From Pseudorasbora parva (lineage: Eukaryota > Chordata > Actinopteri > Cypriniformes > Gobionidae), in assembly GCF_024679245.1 (NCBI RefSeq), contig NC_090183.1, positions 23,611,855 to 23,675,854 of the forward strand: a stretch of DNA of 64,000 nucleotides, in the 5' to 3' direction. The notes below the pieces were generated by a model. It did not search any database and was not told where the DNA came from. It worked only from the letters and a program-made list of their open reading frames with translations. The translations under genes were made by a program, and so were the position numbers. Below are positions 50,395 through 64,000 of this stretch, in pieces. Positions within the stretch are counted from its first letter, which is position 1. Each line of letters begins with the position of its first letter.

Positions 50395-51226
50395 CTGTTC
50401 CGAAAAAAGAAAGCACAATTAGCAAAATACATTTAATTAATTAAATAAATAAATATTCTCAATCAATGTAACAAATGATAAATATTACATTCAAATTAAA
50501 TAAGGATTATCATTTAAGATCAGTATAATAATAACATATTAGCTTCAATTCAGACAATTTCTTGCTGCTTATTAGAAACTCCATAAGATGTTGTTACAGG
50601 TTTCACATAATGAATTCATCCGAAGAGTAAACTGAACAGATTTACAAAACATTGATTCACAGAATGGCACACAATTTGCTGAACTGCTCCATCTGTATCC
50701 CTCTTTTGTTGTCAGGAAAAACAGCAAAAAGCTTGTCCAAGACTTGATTCTTTCATTCCTCCTTCCATTGGCCTTTGATAAACGGAGGGAAGTTTACACT
50801 CAGTAAAGGCATGCGTGAGGAAAGACCTTTTCATCGAAGTGATTGCATTCATAAAAGTGGTAAAAAAGAAAAAAAGAAAAGAAAAGAAAAAAGAACAGTC
50901 TTGCTTTATCGGAACATAAATATACAAGAAGAAAAGGCAGTTAATGCCATGAGGACAAAACAAGAGGATGACTGAACAGCTCAAGCGTACTAAGAGAAAT
51001 ATGAAGAAGAGTGCTCATGTGCTCTGTGGAGCTGGCGCACAAGCATGCAAAAAAGAGTTTTTTTAAGAAAGAAAGAATCAAGTCTTCTGATTAAAAAAAA
51101 AATCATCATGAACGATTTTCATCATCTGCTGAGGTCCAAAAAAAATTTTTATGCTCATGCTGAAGTATGTTTCTGTTGCGAATATGCTTGGTGCTTTTGG
51201 GCAGTAAACAAGGGTTAATAATAATA

Positions 51227-51801
<575 letters not shown>

Positions 51802-51864
51802 TTCAGGATGACATGGCAAATTGTAAAGTCATCCAAAACAGTATTTTAATCAATAACGCTTTAG

Positions 51865-52150
51865 ACTGAGCCTGGTTTCTCCCAAGTGTATTTCCTCCTT
51901 TCTGGCCCTGAAGGAGTTTTGGTTTCTTGCCACTGTTGCCTTTGGCTTTTGGCTTGCTCAGTTGGGGACACTTAAATTTCAACTATATTAGCGATCTGCT
52001 CGCATTGATAATTGAAATAAGCTGATAACATCACTGTTCTCTCCAGATCGGCTGACAAGATGAATCAAATTCTGGTGCATTATTTTCCTGTTAACACTGT
52101 GAAGCATTGTAAAAAATTGTAAAATGCGCTATATAAATAAAGTTGAATAA
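51865..52150 (+). repeat. Dispersed retroposon-like repeat with cgctatataaataaag tail
   Basis: The order gagcctggtttctcccaag, ggagttttggtttcttgcc, gcttgctcagttggggaca and aaaatgcgctatataaataa followed by an A-rich end is recognised as a common teleost interspersed repeat. It is non-coding here. Its class was not determined. Confidence 0.55.
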
Positions 52151-53044
52151 AAAACATACCATATTGAGTGATTTTAAGTAATAAATCTCAATAAAGAACT
52201 AGTACCAAGGAAAGTCAATTTTGCTGTTGGCATTTTGGCAAGACTAATTTGTTACTTCCTACATCAGCTCTTACTTCCTATATCAGCTCTAAACATCTTT
52301 GGAAACATGTGAATGAGTTTAATACCAGATTAAATTACAGTACAAGCCTGTTACAAATATTTAAATCCTATTGATTTTTGGTTTTTAAAATGGAAGGACA
52401 GAATGGTATGTGTAGCCAAGACTTCCATGTGTTAAACTGAGCTTGGCATGGATTGAGATACTTCTTAAATTTATATGGGCTATTAAATATATAAATAATA
52501 AAAAAAAAAAACATTATTTCACAATTATGAAAGGAACTAGATATTTTCAATTCAATTACCGGAGTGTCTATCTTTCACAAAATCATGCTTGCGACTTTCC
52601 GAAGATATATGATTCCAAAAATGTAAAGGTTGAATTCATTCCTCTAAGCTCCCTGCCAAAAATGTATCCTGAGCGTTTCTTGCCTTGCTTAATATCCAAG
52701 CATTGTTTCATTGATAAAAGCACCTATTTAATTATTTCAAATGCATACACCAGTGATGAATAATATGTTATTGATTTTTTATTCCTTCCCATGCGGTGAG
52801 GACATTTGTCATCTTTAAACAACGATTTTAAGAAATATAAAAAATGTCAGTCTCGCTGACTTGGGCCATTAAGTAAAGAAAACTGAATTTAAAGAACGGC
52901 AGGTGGTAATCCTGTGGAATGACAGGAGTTAACAAGACATGGTTCCACATTTTTTCCACTGTGAAATGCAGATTTTCTTGTTCCTCCAAAAGAAATGGAT
53001 CCTACAGTCGTTTCTTCTAATTTTTCAATGCATATTATCGCTCA

Positions 53045-53491
<447 letters not shown>

Positions 53492-53577
53492 TCAGTAACT
53501 TTACATGAGGAGTGGCTTGAGAAAGTCTTTTTTTGCTCAGTATGCATTAAACAATAAACACATTGAGGCATAACACT

Positions 53578-53772
<195 letters not shown>

Positions 53773-54199
53773 CTGTCTGTCTGTCTGTCTATCTTCTGCC
53801 TTCTAAAGAAAATAGCCAATCGGTGATTGGTAAAGTCATTACATCACTACAGCTGCTGTTAGATGCTTCGGTTCCTATAGAAACAGTTAGTGTTCTTAGA
53901 CGCACGCTTAAAACTGCGCAAGCTCATTAAATTGGTCCAGCCTGAAAAAAAATGCATTTTTTTGGTCAAGATTCGAACATTTAGAAACAATTATTTCATG
54001 TAGATATATGAGACAGTTTTCATTGGTGATTTCAAATATGAAATTTAATCGCAAGCTTGGCAAACAGTTTTGGAGAATCGGATGTTTCCCCATTCAAAGA
54101 GATAGGAGCTGCACAGAAATGCCCAAGAGCCATTTCAAAGATGGCTGCAGAGTGAAATGGCTTAAAGGGACTTTGATTAAACACAGTACACGTGATTCA

Positions 54200-54545
54200 T
54201 CATGAAAAATACCCTTCACTGAAACAGTTTGGCCAAAGAACAGCAGGCCGGTTTCCCAGAAGCGACACTTGTCTTTATTGAGCTGCAAGCCAACAGCTTC
54301 TAATCATTGTGAGACCACTTGAGTTCTTTGTCATGCATAGACATGTCATGTATATGGATGATAATGTCATCCAGGTCATTTTCAACCCCTGACAAGCTTG
54401 TTAGGATGATGGTCATCATCTTCTGAAATGCTGCAGGCGCTGAAGCCAATCCATAAGGAACATGGCAACAGTCCGTTGTGAGTTATAAAGGCTGTGAGGC
54501 CACGACGCATGCAGTGCCACTTGCTAGAAAGCATTAGTCAAAGCA
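54200..54545 (-). pseudogene. Ty3/gypsy reverse-transcriptase fragment
   Basis: Read on the minus strand, the fragment shows in order LTAFITHNGL, then in another frame PYGLASAPAAFQKMM and DLDDIII (the catalytic aspartate pair of reverse transcriptase, near 54366-54374), and in a further frame LQLNKDKCRFWETGLLFFG followed by GQTVSVKGI. This order matches the palm of Ty3/gypsy polymerases. Frame changes and stops between blocks show it is dead. No LTR, protease, RNase H or integrase was recognised nearby, so it is a short relic of a cellular LTR retrotransposon in an ntn1 intron. Confidence 0.82.
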
Positions 54546-56195
54546 ATGGCAGAGAAAACAGTAGAAACTTTTAGAGCATAGATAGAGGATAAATAAAGAA
54601 GACCTTCTGAAGTGAATCGATGGGTTTGTGTAAGAAAATGATCCATATTAAAAACTTTCTAAAGTAAAATATCTAGCTCCCGCCAGACCATCTTCCATAT
54701 TCACAAGTCTAACGCCTTTCGCAGTTCAATAAAAAAAGTCTTCACTATAAATGGCACTTTGTTATATAATACAAAATATATAGGCCGGTATTTTTACATG
54801 TACAATATTTCCAAACACATTTTTGGGACCACGCAATAAATATTAAAATTGGCTAAATATCTTATAATAAAAGCATTTTCTTCAAATATGTTTCTACAAC
54901 ATGTGGTTTCTTTTTTTCATCAGAACATGAAAAATGAAACACATGCTTATGCCAATAATGTCTGTCAGATTCCCCTCCTCTTGGGAGGTCTCTCTCTAAC
55001 ATATGGCTCAGCGTCTCTCTCCACTTCTTAAACCATGTGAACTGATTGTATTGCCTTTGTGTCAAAACTCTTTCAAGTCCATTTTCTTAAATTCCCACCA
55101 TGGGTAGTTACATTAAAGTTATTCTGAAACAAATCCCATTTACTCAGTATTCCCCCCACCAGCACTGTAGAAGTGATACTCTGTCAAATGTTTTGCACAT
55201 TAAAATGAGTAAATTGGCTCATATATTTTATGAGAAATGAAGCACAGAGAGTTGAGCTTAAAATGTATTTCTTTTAAGCCTGTGCTAAGAGCAGTGAAGT
55301 CCAAGGCTGGAACTGCACACTGAGGCAACCACTCCCTGCATGACTGTCTCTTGTCACTTGTCACTCTCTCATCATCAAAGCCAAGTTTATGTCTCGTCCT
55401 TTGGAGTTGTCATTATGTGGAAAGTAGCCATGCTTAGTCTCTCGTGACAAATGTACAATAAAACACCTTAAAGACTCAATAAACAGCTCAGCTGACTAAT
55501 CCTTGCTAAATGAAACAGCTCCACAGCCTCAAACGTGAAGTCATTTTCAAAATGTAATTTCTTTCTTTGGGGAAATTAATGACTTAAAATGGGAGCTCTT
55601 AATTATCAATTCAAGAGGGGAATTTGGTTTCTGCTGCAGTATTTGAGGCATTGTGAACGGATCAATTGAGGGGATTTACTCATAGCTCATTGATCGTGAT
55701 GCACCAATTCTCAAGCAATATTCTTAGTTCAGTAAAAGTTCAGTTTTTATTGAAAGTGGGGTTTTATTGATTACTATAAAGATTTGCTCAATTTCTTAAA
55801 GAAAAAAAAGTTACACTGAGGCATTTACAGTATAATGAATGAGTACAATCTTTAAACATTAGTAGTATAAGCACAAGATGCAATCAATATGTAAAAAGGA
55901 GTTTAATTTTAATACGACAAAAAATGCTTATTAACCCTTTTTGTATGCCATGATAATGCAATGCCATAAAACCTAAAACCCTAAAGAGACTGTAAAAATA
56001 TAATACACAAATATAAAAAAATAATATACAAATATTAACAAAAATAATAACTTTTATAAAAATGATGTGCTTCACATTTCTGCTTTAAATCCTTAAAAAA
56101 TTGGCAGCGTTCACTTCCATCACAATTACCTCAACATACCTCAAGAAAACGAGGGATGACGAGTGATCTATTTTATCTATAAGGATGTAATTTTT

Positions 56196-56509
56196 TAGTG
56201 CTGTCAAATCGATTCATCGCAATTAATCGTATTCAACATAAAAGTTTGTTTACATAGTATAGGTGTTTACTGTGTATAATTATTATGTATATATAAATGC
56301 ACATGCACATGCATGTATATATTTAGGAAACATGTATATTTATATATATATAATATAAATTATATATATATCCAGTATATACATGCAAAATGTCTTAAAT
56401 ATATACATTAATGAATGTGTATTTATATATAATAATTATACACAATATATATATAGATATTTTATACACACAAACTCAAAAATCATGATTAATCGATTTG
56501 ACAGCACTA
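56196..56509. mobile_element. Short MITE with tagtgctgtcaaatcgatt ends
   Basis: tagtgctgtcaaatcgattc is mirrored by taatcgatttgacagcacta. Interior is AT-rich. A clear 8-bp duplication is not visible. Known as a common hAT-like end type in fish, but here class is inferred. Confidence 0.65.
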
Positions 56510-58849
56510 AATGTTATGTGATAATCAACATTATACCATGAATGTTGTCGAGTGAACTTTACTCAGAATATTGCTTTAACAGCTCAGTGAATGGGGAAAT
56601 TATCAGTGAGTGTTAAATAATGCCATGTATTCTCATTGCGTGGAAAAGACCTGCATGACGATTCTTCAAAATATAATTGTTTTCCATCCACAGAACAAAG
56701 AAGGTCATACAGGTTTGGATTTACGTGAGAGTGAGTAAATGTCTGAGCATATGAATTTATGTATATCTTCGTCAGTTTAAACTTTAAACCAATGGTACTT
56801 CAGAAAGAAAAATTCAGTCAGAGAACATCTGTCTAAATCAGATAACCAGTAAATCAACGTAAAACACATGGGGTGCAGGTGTATTTCTCTTTTTAACATT
56901 TTAGCTTCTGCTGCCTGATAACAACCTGTCTGGAGAGTGTTCAAGTGGTTGTCCACTTAGAGTGAAGTGGTGGTGTTACACCAGATTCCTGAAGTAGATA
57001 TGGGTCTACTTGTTCCTCTCCTCATCCACTCACTCTCACTACTGCCATGTCCCTGGTTCAGAAGTACCAAGCTGAGAGTTTATTGATATACAATTTTCCT
57101 TTACAAAAACCACCCTCACGTCATTCCAAACATGTATGACTTGCTTTCTTCTGTGGAAAACAAAAGGAGATTTTTTTTACTTTCACCTTTCCACTTTTCC
57201 GAACCTATTACATGGCTTCAGAAGACAAAGAATATCATAGTTCTTATCAAATATCAAATATAATTTCTGTATTCCACTGATGAAAACAACTCAAGAGTAA
57301 AGGCCAAAAAATGAGTGCTTGATAAGAGCATTTAATCCATTTGAAAGAGATTCGCACGCGGCAGCTTTACTAGAGCAGATTGCACAATGTGAGAAGTTTA
57401 GATCCCTGCCAATAGTTAATAAAGCTGCTGTTTGAAGTCTGAGCTCCTCTCCTCCATTAAAAACATCATGTTGAGAGTCGGTGGGGTAATTTGTGTGTTT
57501 TTGGAGGTGGGCCAGCTCAGCCCAGGCTCAGTATTGTAGTGATTATAGTTTCTGCTGGCCCACATTAAAAAAAAAAATGTCTGAAGCTAATAAAAGGAAG
57601 AGAAAATGAGAGCCATTTCACTCTAAGCACCATTGTTGATATCTTTTGAGTGTCTGTTGCTGCTTTAGTTTGTTTAGAGTGTTTTTGCATTAGGATAATT
57701 TGATTAAATTATGGATGTCACTCCAAGCACTACAAATGCATTTTGTCAACAAAGTTTTTGCCAGACTTGACAATCTTATGCACAACATTCTCTTCTAACT
57801 GAATCCAGCCACAAAATAAGTATTTTCTTTTTAATCTAATACGAAAAGTGAGGTCATGTGAAACAATATTTTCAAATCCCCGACAGAAGAGGTTATTTGT
57901 GGTTAATGAATGCAGTTTTGTGACACTACACGACACATGTCGAAATGGAAGGCGTAATAGTGTGACCACAAGTACCACACAGCTCTCGCTGCAAACATAA
58001 TCTCTACTAGCGTGCTCTATACTAACCTTTCTTAGCTTTTCCCAGAACCCTGATGGAGGATGGTGGGGAAATTAGTCTTTTATTTAGTCTATTTGTATAA
58101 AACCCATGGCAACCACACATTGAAGGCACAATTAGATTGACTGGCCAACGTCTTTCTGCTTGGGATCCCATCAGACGCTGATGTCATCTGTAGCTTGCTT
58201 GTTCTAAGAGTTAGCAATCCTTATAAACTCAAACATTTCATATAATACTGAACCGAGATTCCAAGCTAACCAAAAATGGATGAAATATTTAACAGCCCAC
58301 CCATTGGGGTTACAATAGTCCAGCGTGGATGACAGTTCGCAGAGCAGCACGCACTTATATGATCTAAGTGTGGTTTACTGTATTAAAACAAAATGGCTCA
58401 TTTAACAAATCAAATCTAGTTCAAAAGAGTCACTCACTCCTGTGGGCAGGAGAAACGATGAAGCAAATGTTTCCTAAGCGGAGCAAGGGAAATTATGGCG
58501 CAAACAACTCGAAGAGAAGAACAAGATGCACCTTGCAAAGCAAAGCTGCCTTCACTTTGTGTGTTTACAGTGTGGTTTATGAAGGATGAAGCCACAAATC
58601 AGAGGGCTGAAGCCTCATTAGAAGTTTAACCTAATACAGACTCTCTGCGTCTTTCATTATGAATTTTAAAGGGTATGGTTCCAGTTGCCCAGTGTATTTC
58701 GATGAATCGCGTAACAGAAAGTATAAAATAAATGTGATGCTTTCATTGAGTTTAGTTTACCTAGGGTGATGTTTCTGGGTTTAAAACACACAATGCGACT
58801 TTAACAATATTGTTATGATCATGTTTTTATCATTTTATGTTATGTCTTT

Positions 58850-58990
58850 TTTTATTACAATTGAAGTCAGTGGTCACCAATATTCTTAAAAATATCTTAC
58901 TTTGTGTTCCACTGAAGAAATAAAGACATAAAGAGTGAATAAATAATGAGAGAATTTACATTTGGGAGTATCCCTTTAATGCATATTATT
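58850..58990. repeat. Fragment of the agttcaccc element family
   Basis: tgtgttccactgaagaaata, aagagtgaataaataatg and gggagtatccctttaa correspond to the reverse complement of the right half of the 46840-47523 family. Similar fragments lie at about 36370-36480, 56670-56750 and 57105-57180. Confidence 0.5.
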
Positions 58991-59093
58991 TATAACCATC
59001 ACAAAATGTATGAATTCTGAATACTCATTTCAAGTATTCAAGTATTATTTAAATGTATAATTATATATTACACATAAATACCTATTCTTATAA

Positions 59094-59523
59094 GTGACCT
59101 TGAACCACAAAACCAGCCATAAGGGTAATTTTTGCTGAATAAATAAGCTTTCCATTAATGTATGGTTTGTACCCAAAAAAAAGAGACTAAAAAACGAGAT
59201 AAAATAATAAATAAAACTATAAATCTAAAAAAAAAAAAAAAAAAATCTATTTAAAGCTATTTTTTTTAAAAATCGAGATATTGAAAAATTGCCTTTAAAG
59301 TTGCCCAGATAAAGTCCTTAGCAAGTCATATTACTGCTAATAATATATTTTTTATATATTTACGGTAGGAAATATATCTTCATGAAACATGATATTCACT
59401 TAATATCCTAATGATTTTTGGCATAAAAGAAAAACTATAATTTTGACCCATGCAATGCATTTTTGGCTATTGCCACAAATATACTCATGTGATTAATGAC
59501 TGGTTTTGTGGTCTAGGGTCACA
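59094..59523. mobile_element. Dispersed element with tgaccttgaaccacaaaacc ends, copy 2
   Basis: gtgaccttgaaccacaaaac is mirrored by gactggttttgtggtctagg ending gtcaca. Shares aataagctttccattaatgt and ttgacccatgcaatgca with copy 1 at 51227-51801. Contains A and T homopolymers. Non-coding. Confidence 0.72.
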
Positions 59524-61094
59524 TATTTTACCTTTGGACTATATATACTGTATGTTTGTTTATATTTATTTATAGAAACATACCCAATATCTCCGTGACT
59601 CAAATGTCTATATTTAAAGATGCTGCAAGGGTAACCTTATGCTAACCCTAACCCAAAATTACAAATGAAGATTTCTTTGATTTTTTTTTAAAGTTAGAAA
59701 TGTGTTGGGTATGAGCCATTGAACACTAAGCCAGGAATTGAATTGAATTGAATTGAATTAGAGCACAGTAAAAGAGCAGCACATACCGTAAGTGTTTTTC
59801 TTGAAGTAGATTGTTATAGTATCGTTGCCACTATTTCACTGCTCTGATTAAGAATGTGGTGACTTGTCAAAAGAAAAGAGAAAATATGTGGTGAACACAT
59901 TAAATTAATGAGTGTGAGGGGACTGAGACGCTTCATATTACAACATACTTACACCTATTTTCATTAACTTGCAATACATCGTTTATTTAGCTTGTGAAAA
60001 TGTTTTCTTTGGCGGGAATGAAATATTATGCATCATATCATTTGTCACCTTTCTGTAATTACCACTCATGCTTTTTTTTGTACATCTGTTTTGATGTAAC
60101 TTAATACAGCTGTATAACTTGGACAGTGTTTGATTGTAATTATATTAGGAGCTCTAACTCTGGCGAATTTCAGGATTAAAACGAACAAACTGCCTTGTTT
60201 AAGTTACAGATTTTGTAAATCATGATGAAATGCGTTTTCAAGACTATTTAAAATGAAGCAACATTCGATTTGAGGTAGTCAGCTCAGATTAACAGGAGGT
60301 CTCTTTCTCAGATGAAAAGTGCCAGTGTTTTCCTGTGTTTAAGACCTCAAGAGTGCGTAATGTAGGAGACCTGGAGGGAACTGACATAAGTATCCAAACA
60401 AGTAAAACAACTGAAATATACAATGTGAGGGGGAAAAAAGAAATGTATTGAGCGTGTGCCTATAGAGTGGTGTAGGTATGATGTCAAAACCCAGAAGACT
60501 AATTCGCATATGGTTCCCTAGAGATTTTCCTATGGGGTTTTATAATGTGGTTTTTCAATATATGAGTGAAATAAGGTCTGTGGTAAACTTGACGATACTT
60601 ATATATGTTTTGTCCTATAACGTAAAACTGCACATACAACAAACCGTTCTAATCTAATTACTTATTAGGAGCATACATTAGGAACATAAATTTTTTAACT
60701 CTTCCCTTAAATAATCATTTTTGAACAAAAGTAGACTGTTTTATTCTAGCTTCATGCATTCTTTTATTTTATCAACACTTTAATGTGGGTAAGTTTCATA
60801 CAAACAAACTAAATAAAAAAAAAAAAACGTTTTGAGCAAAAAACTATTTATAACGCTTTTGTCAAAGGCTACATACAGATCAGATTCAGAACGATAATCA
60901 AAACATAGATCGAGTCCATCAGCACCCCAAAAAATTCACAGTCCTATACCTTATCCTGGATCGACATTTCGTTTGGTAATGTTCGGCAGTTTTGATTTAT
61001 ATGCTATTTAATGTTGACAATCGTGTTATTTTACATATGCTATCACTTGTTTCTGCTTCTTATTAACCTGTATTTTGATCAGGAGATTCAGTAC

Positions 61095-61238
61095 CAGTGG
61101 CGTAGGCAGAATTTTAATTCTGGTCGGGCCTAGGCAAAAGTGAGCGGGCACTTTTATTTGTATAATAAACTGAGGGGGCCTAGTCATCATAGTGAGCGGG
61201 CCTGTGCCCGTCAGGCCCGTCTGCAGGCTAGGCCCCTG
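61095..61238. mobile_element. Tiny hAT MITE (144 bp) with perfect 8-bp duplication
   Basis: The element begins cagtggcgtaggcag and ends gctaggcccctg. TTCAGTAC stands on both sides (61087-61094 and 61239-61246). The interior is rich in gagcgggc and ggcccgtc. The exact 8-bp duplication indicates a hAT transposition of a heavily shortened element. Confidence 0.8.
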
Positions 61239-64000
61239 TTCAGTACTCTTTCAGAAGATGTGTAATAGCACCCCTACCATGACATTTTTTTGTCAATGGC
61301 AGCGAAAGCAACCACTTCAAAATTAGCGTTTTCGATATGGCTGTGTGTAATTTACAGTGTAGAGCAAAAAGTTCAAGTATTGTCAAGGTGTGTTTACCAC
61401 AGACCTTGTACTGGAAAAAACAAACAGTTGAGAGAACCCGTCTATGTTACGAATTGGTCTTCTGGGTTTTACGTCATCCCTGCAGCACATATGGTAGTGG
61501 GGCTGATAAATGTCCCTAACACAAAATATCTCTAAAGTCTGAGGCAGTTGAACCTGAAGATTAATGACTTTAAACAGAACAAATGTGGATGAGAGTTGCG
61601 AAAGAACAAAAGCGAACGCATGCAAGCAGACAGCAAACATTCAGGTGAATAAAGCACTGGGAACTTTCCCTTTTCAATAAAATCAAAAAGTGCAGAAGAT
61701 TCGCCATCTTCATCAAATCATCCCTTACAATGAAGTATCTGCATTAGGAAAACTTCTATGGCTGTGGGTCACAATGATGCATTTTTTAATCCAGAATTGA
61801 TTTCCCCCAATTTTTCCATCCAGCAATACATCTTTCATAGTAGTACATGAATATTTGAAACTATTATTAATAATTCTGTAACAATCTAAAGTGTATCGCA
61901 GCTATTTTTAGCACGTTATTTTTTTAATAGTTTTCCTTGAACCATTAGTGAATTCCATTTGGTTTGTTGACCCTAATTCCAAGTGCCTGGGAAATCCTCC
62001 ATGGCCTCTGTCTCAAATCTCAGGGAAACAGAAGAGTTCATTAAACTTTCCAAGCAAAGCAGATCATTTTAATAAAACTTTAGAAAAAAGGGACCAGGGT
62101 CATCAGAGACCTGCAGGATTTTTCACCCTTGATTTTAATTACGGAAGCCTTGCGAAAGTGGAAAAAATGAAATGGCAGAAACGAAATGATCTAACGGCAG
62201 CTTGACTGAATCACTTCCTGTGATGGAGTTTCTATCACAAAACTTTAAAACAACATTGCAAACCTTTGGCCTTTTTCAGACTCATCTTTTCCATTCGCAC
62301 ACTATTAGGGAAGTGTGTATAAAATTCTGCAATTAAATGCATCATTTGACCAGCCAACATATCCCAACAAAGCAAACATCACCAATGAGAGTAATGGGAT
62401 GCTGAAAGAATCAAGTCTTGTCCACAAGAGAAAGGAAGTGAAAACAAAAAGAAGTTCTCTTCCCTCAATAAGACACATAGCATGGGGGTTAGCGAAACAC
62501 ACAGTCGGATGATGAATGTCTGTTTGCATTCCAAGTCGACAGGAGAATCAAACGAGAGCCCAGAGAGGGGTAAATGTCAGTCTGGAGTATGGTAGAATGG
62601 ATATGTTGGTTAGGTTATGCATTTTTGTAATGCCTTTCCATGCAGAGAATATTATTATATGCTCATTAATCTTTTTCATATTCATCAGGTGTAATGTGAG
62701 TCTGAGAACTAAAAACAACAAGCATTCACTTTTACATTAATTCACTTTGTCTTTTCTTTTTTTCATGAAAACTGTGCCTTAATCATTCAGGTTTAATTTT
62801 ATAATCAGAATTGTTTTTAAATATTTTTAAATATTGTTTTTAAATACTATAAAGATATAAAATACACCACAAAAACAATTGGTTAAATTATTTAATTGCA
62901 AAATTAAAAATAATTGTAAATATAACATGCCATTGAAATGTCACTTCTATGTTTAATATTAATAATAACTTCTTTACATCCTCAACTGCCTGCATATGAA
63001 CAAATATGCCGCAAAAAAATTATTTAGTTATATTTACAAGATTCAAATCAAACTATGCCATAAAAATATATAAAAATATCATGTATAAAATTCAAATGTA
63101 AAAAATATGACAAAATAAATTCTATTCAAAGTTAAAAATTCAAATATACAAAATAAAAATTAATTTTAGTTTAATGCTACATAAAACAATTGCATTTGCC
63201 TATGACAGCAGGATTCAGGCTAATTGCTTTGTTGTGTGGATGTTGTAAATGAGGACTCATGCCGATGGTATTGCGGGAAAACAAACACCTTCTGTTCAGC
63301 TCTCAAGTATAACATTCTCGCATGATGCAAAAACATTCCCCACCGTCTTGATTGTCAGATTGATGGATGCTTTTATTTATTTACCTATTTATCTGTTTGG
63401 GAAAACAGAGTCTTTAACTTTCAGCACATTTTACCTAGAGCTAAAGCTTGAAGTAAATGATCCTAAGCCGTCACGGACAGCAGCAGAATGGACCTTGTTA
63501 TGAGGAGATGCTAAGGGGTGACGGGAGGCTTGTTTGCACAAAGCTTTTGCTCCTGTCATCTTGCCCCGCGGCAAAAGCTTAGGCAAAATACCCTGCCTTT
63601 TTGTCTCTTTTCTTCTGGACAGCTCCCAGGTAAGCGTGCTGTCGCCATCCAGATGCACACCTGTGGAAAGTTGCGTTTCGTTCTCTTCTTGTCCATCCTC
63701 CCCTAACCTCAGTTCCTCTCACTCATCTGACCTATAACAAGGATCAGTTCACACCTCTGCTCTGTTTGTTTGGCTTGTCCTGTCAAACCATCCCCCAAAT
63801 GAATCCCAATAACTCTATGTCAGAAAGATGTAACCTTCCTCCTCCACCCCTCCCCCACCCACATCCCTGTCCTTGGGCTGCATGCTGACAGAGTCTCATG
63901 GGGGTGGAGGAGCACAGGAATGTGCAAATTCTTCCTTTGGACCTGCTGACTCCCTCATTTGAGGGGTAACACATTAAGAATAGTCACCAGCTCATCTAAT

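Noticed and set aside
53825..54180. Possible extension of the gypsy relic toward an LTR or RNase H
   Set aside because: No matching terminal repeats or catalytic motifs could be recognised in this stretch.

Overview
The window is vertebrate, and most likely teleost fish (cyprinid-like), nuclear DNA. It has small exons with GT..AG splice sites separated by long AT-rich introns. The repeats are typical of fish: several Tc1/mariner elements with IR/DR ends, hAT elements with 8-bp target duplications, TTAA-flanked palindromic elements, V-SINE-like cores and long GATA, AT and CA microsatellites. There are no bacterial features. Almost all apparent open frames are chance frames or pieces of transposons.

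Two protein-coding genes are supported, in convergent (tail-to-tail) arrangement. On the + strand, the last two coding exons of syntaxin 8 (stx8) lie at 21876-21977 (end of the SNARE motif) and 29185-29246 (C-terminal membrane anchor and stop). Everything from 1 to 21875 is read as an upstream stx8 intron, because no further exon is recognisable. On the - strand, the last four coding exons of netrin-1 (ntn1) lie at 53098-53247 (third laminin-EGF module), 50341-50394 (Ser/Thr/Pro-rich linker), 44146-44220 (start of the netrin/NTR module) and 33742-34070 (rest of NTR, basic tail, stop). Their phases join exactly and give about 202 continuous C-terminal residues. The earlier ntn1 exons lie beyond 64000. 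The two proteins have unrelated jobs: endosomal membrane fusion and secreted axon guidance. Their adjacency matches the STX8/NTN1 neighbourhood of mammals.

Region by region. 1-21875 is the stx8 intron, with nested hAT elements (1861-2755), a dead Tc1 copy (7492-9072), a TTAA element (10367-11553), a second dead Tc1 copy (13574-15077), a tRNA-like SINE tail, a long inverted repeat (17111-17928) and another hAT-like element (20612-21138). 21978-29184 is the last stx8 intron, with an 11-bp-duplication element, a cyprinid-type dispersed repeat and a 775-bp palindrome. 29247-33741 is the intergenic space plus both 3' UTRs, invaded by a composite inverted element. 34071-53097 covers the last ntn1 introns, with a Tc1 element inserted inside an older Tc1 element (37880-40985), further hAT elements, and a fairly repeat-poor stretch at about 43.7-46.8 kb. 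53248-64000 is ntn1 intron, with a Ty3/gypsy reverse-transcriptase relic and several smaller repeats.

I found no previously undescribed gene system. The most useful observations are the nested transposons dated by their target duplications, one Tc1 transposase apparently broken by a single homopolymer frameshift, the in-frame-skippable small ntn1 exons, and a hairpin-forming inverted duplication beside a long AT array.
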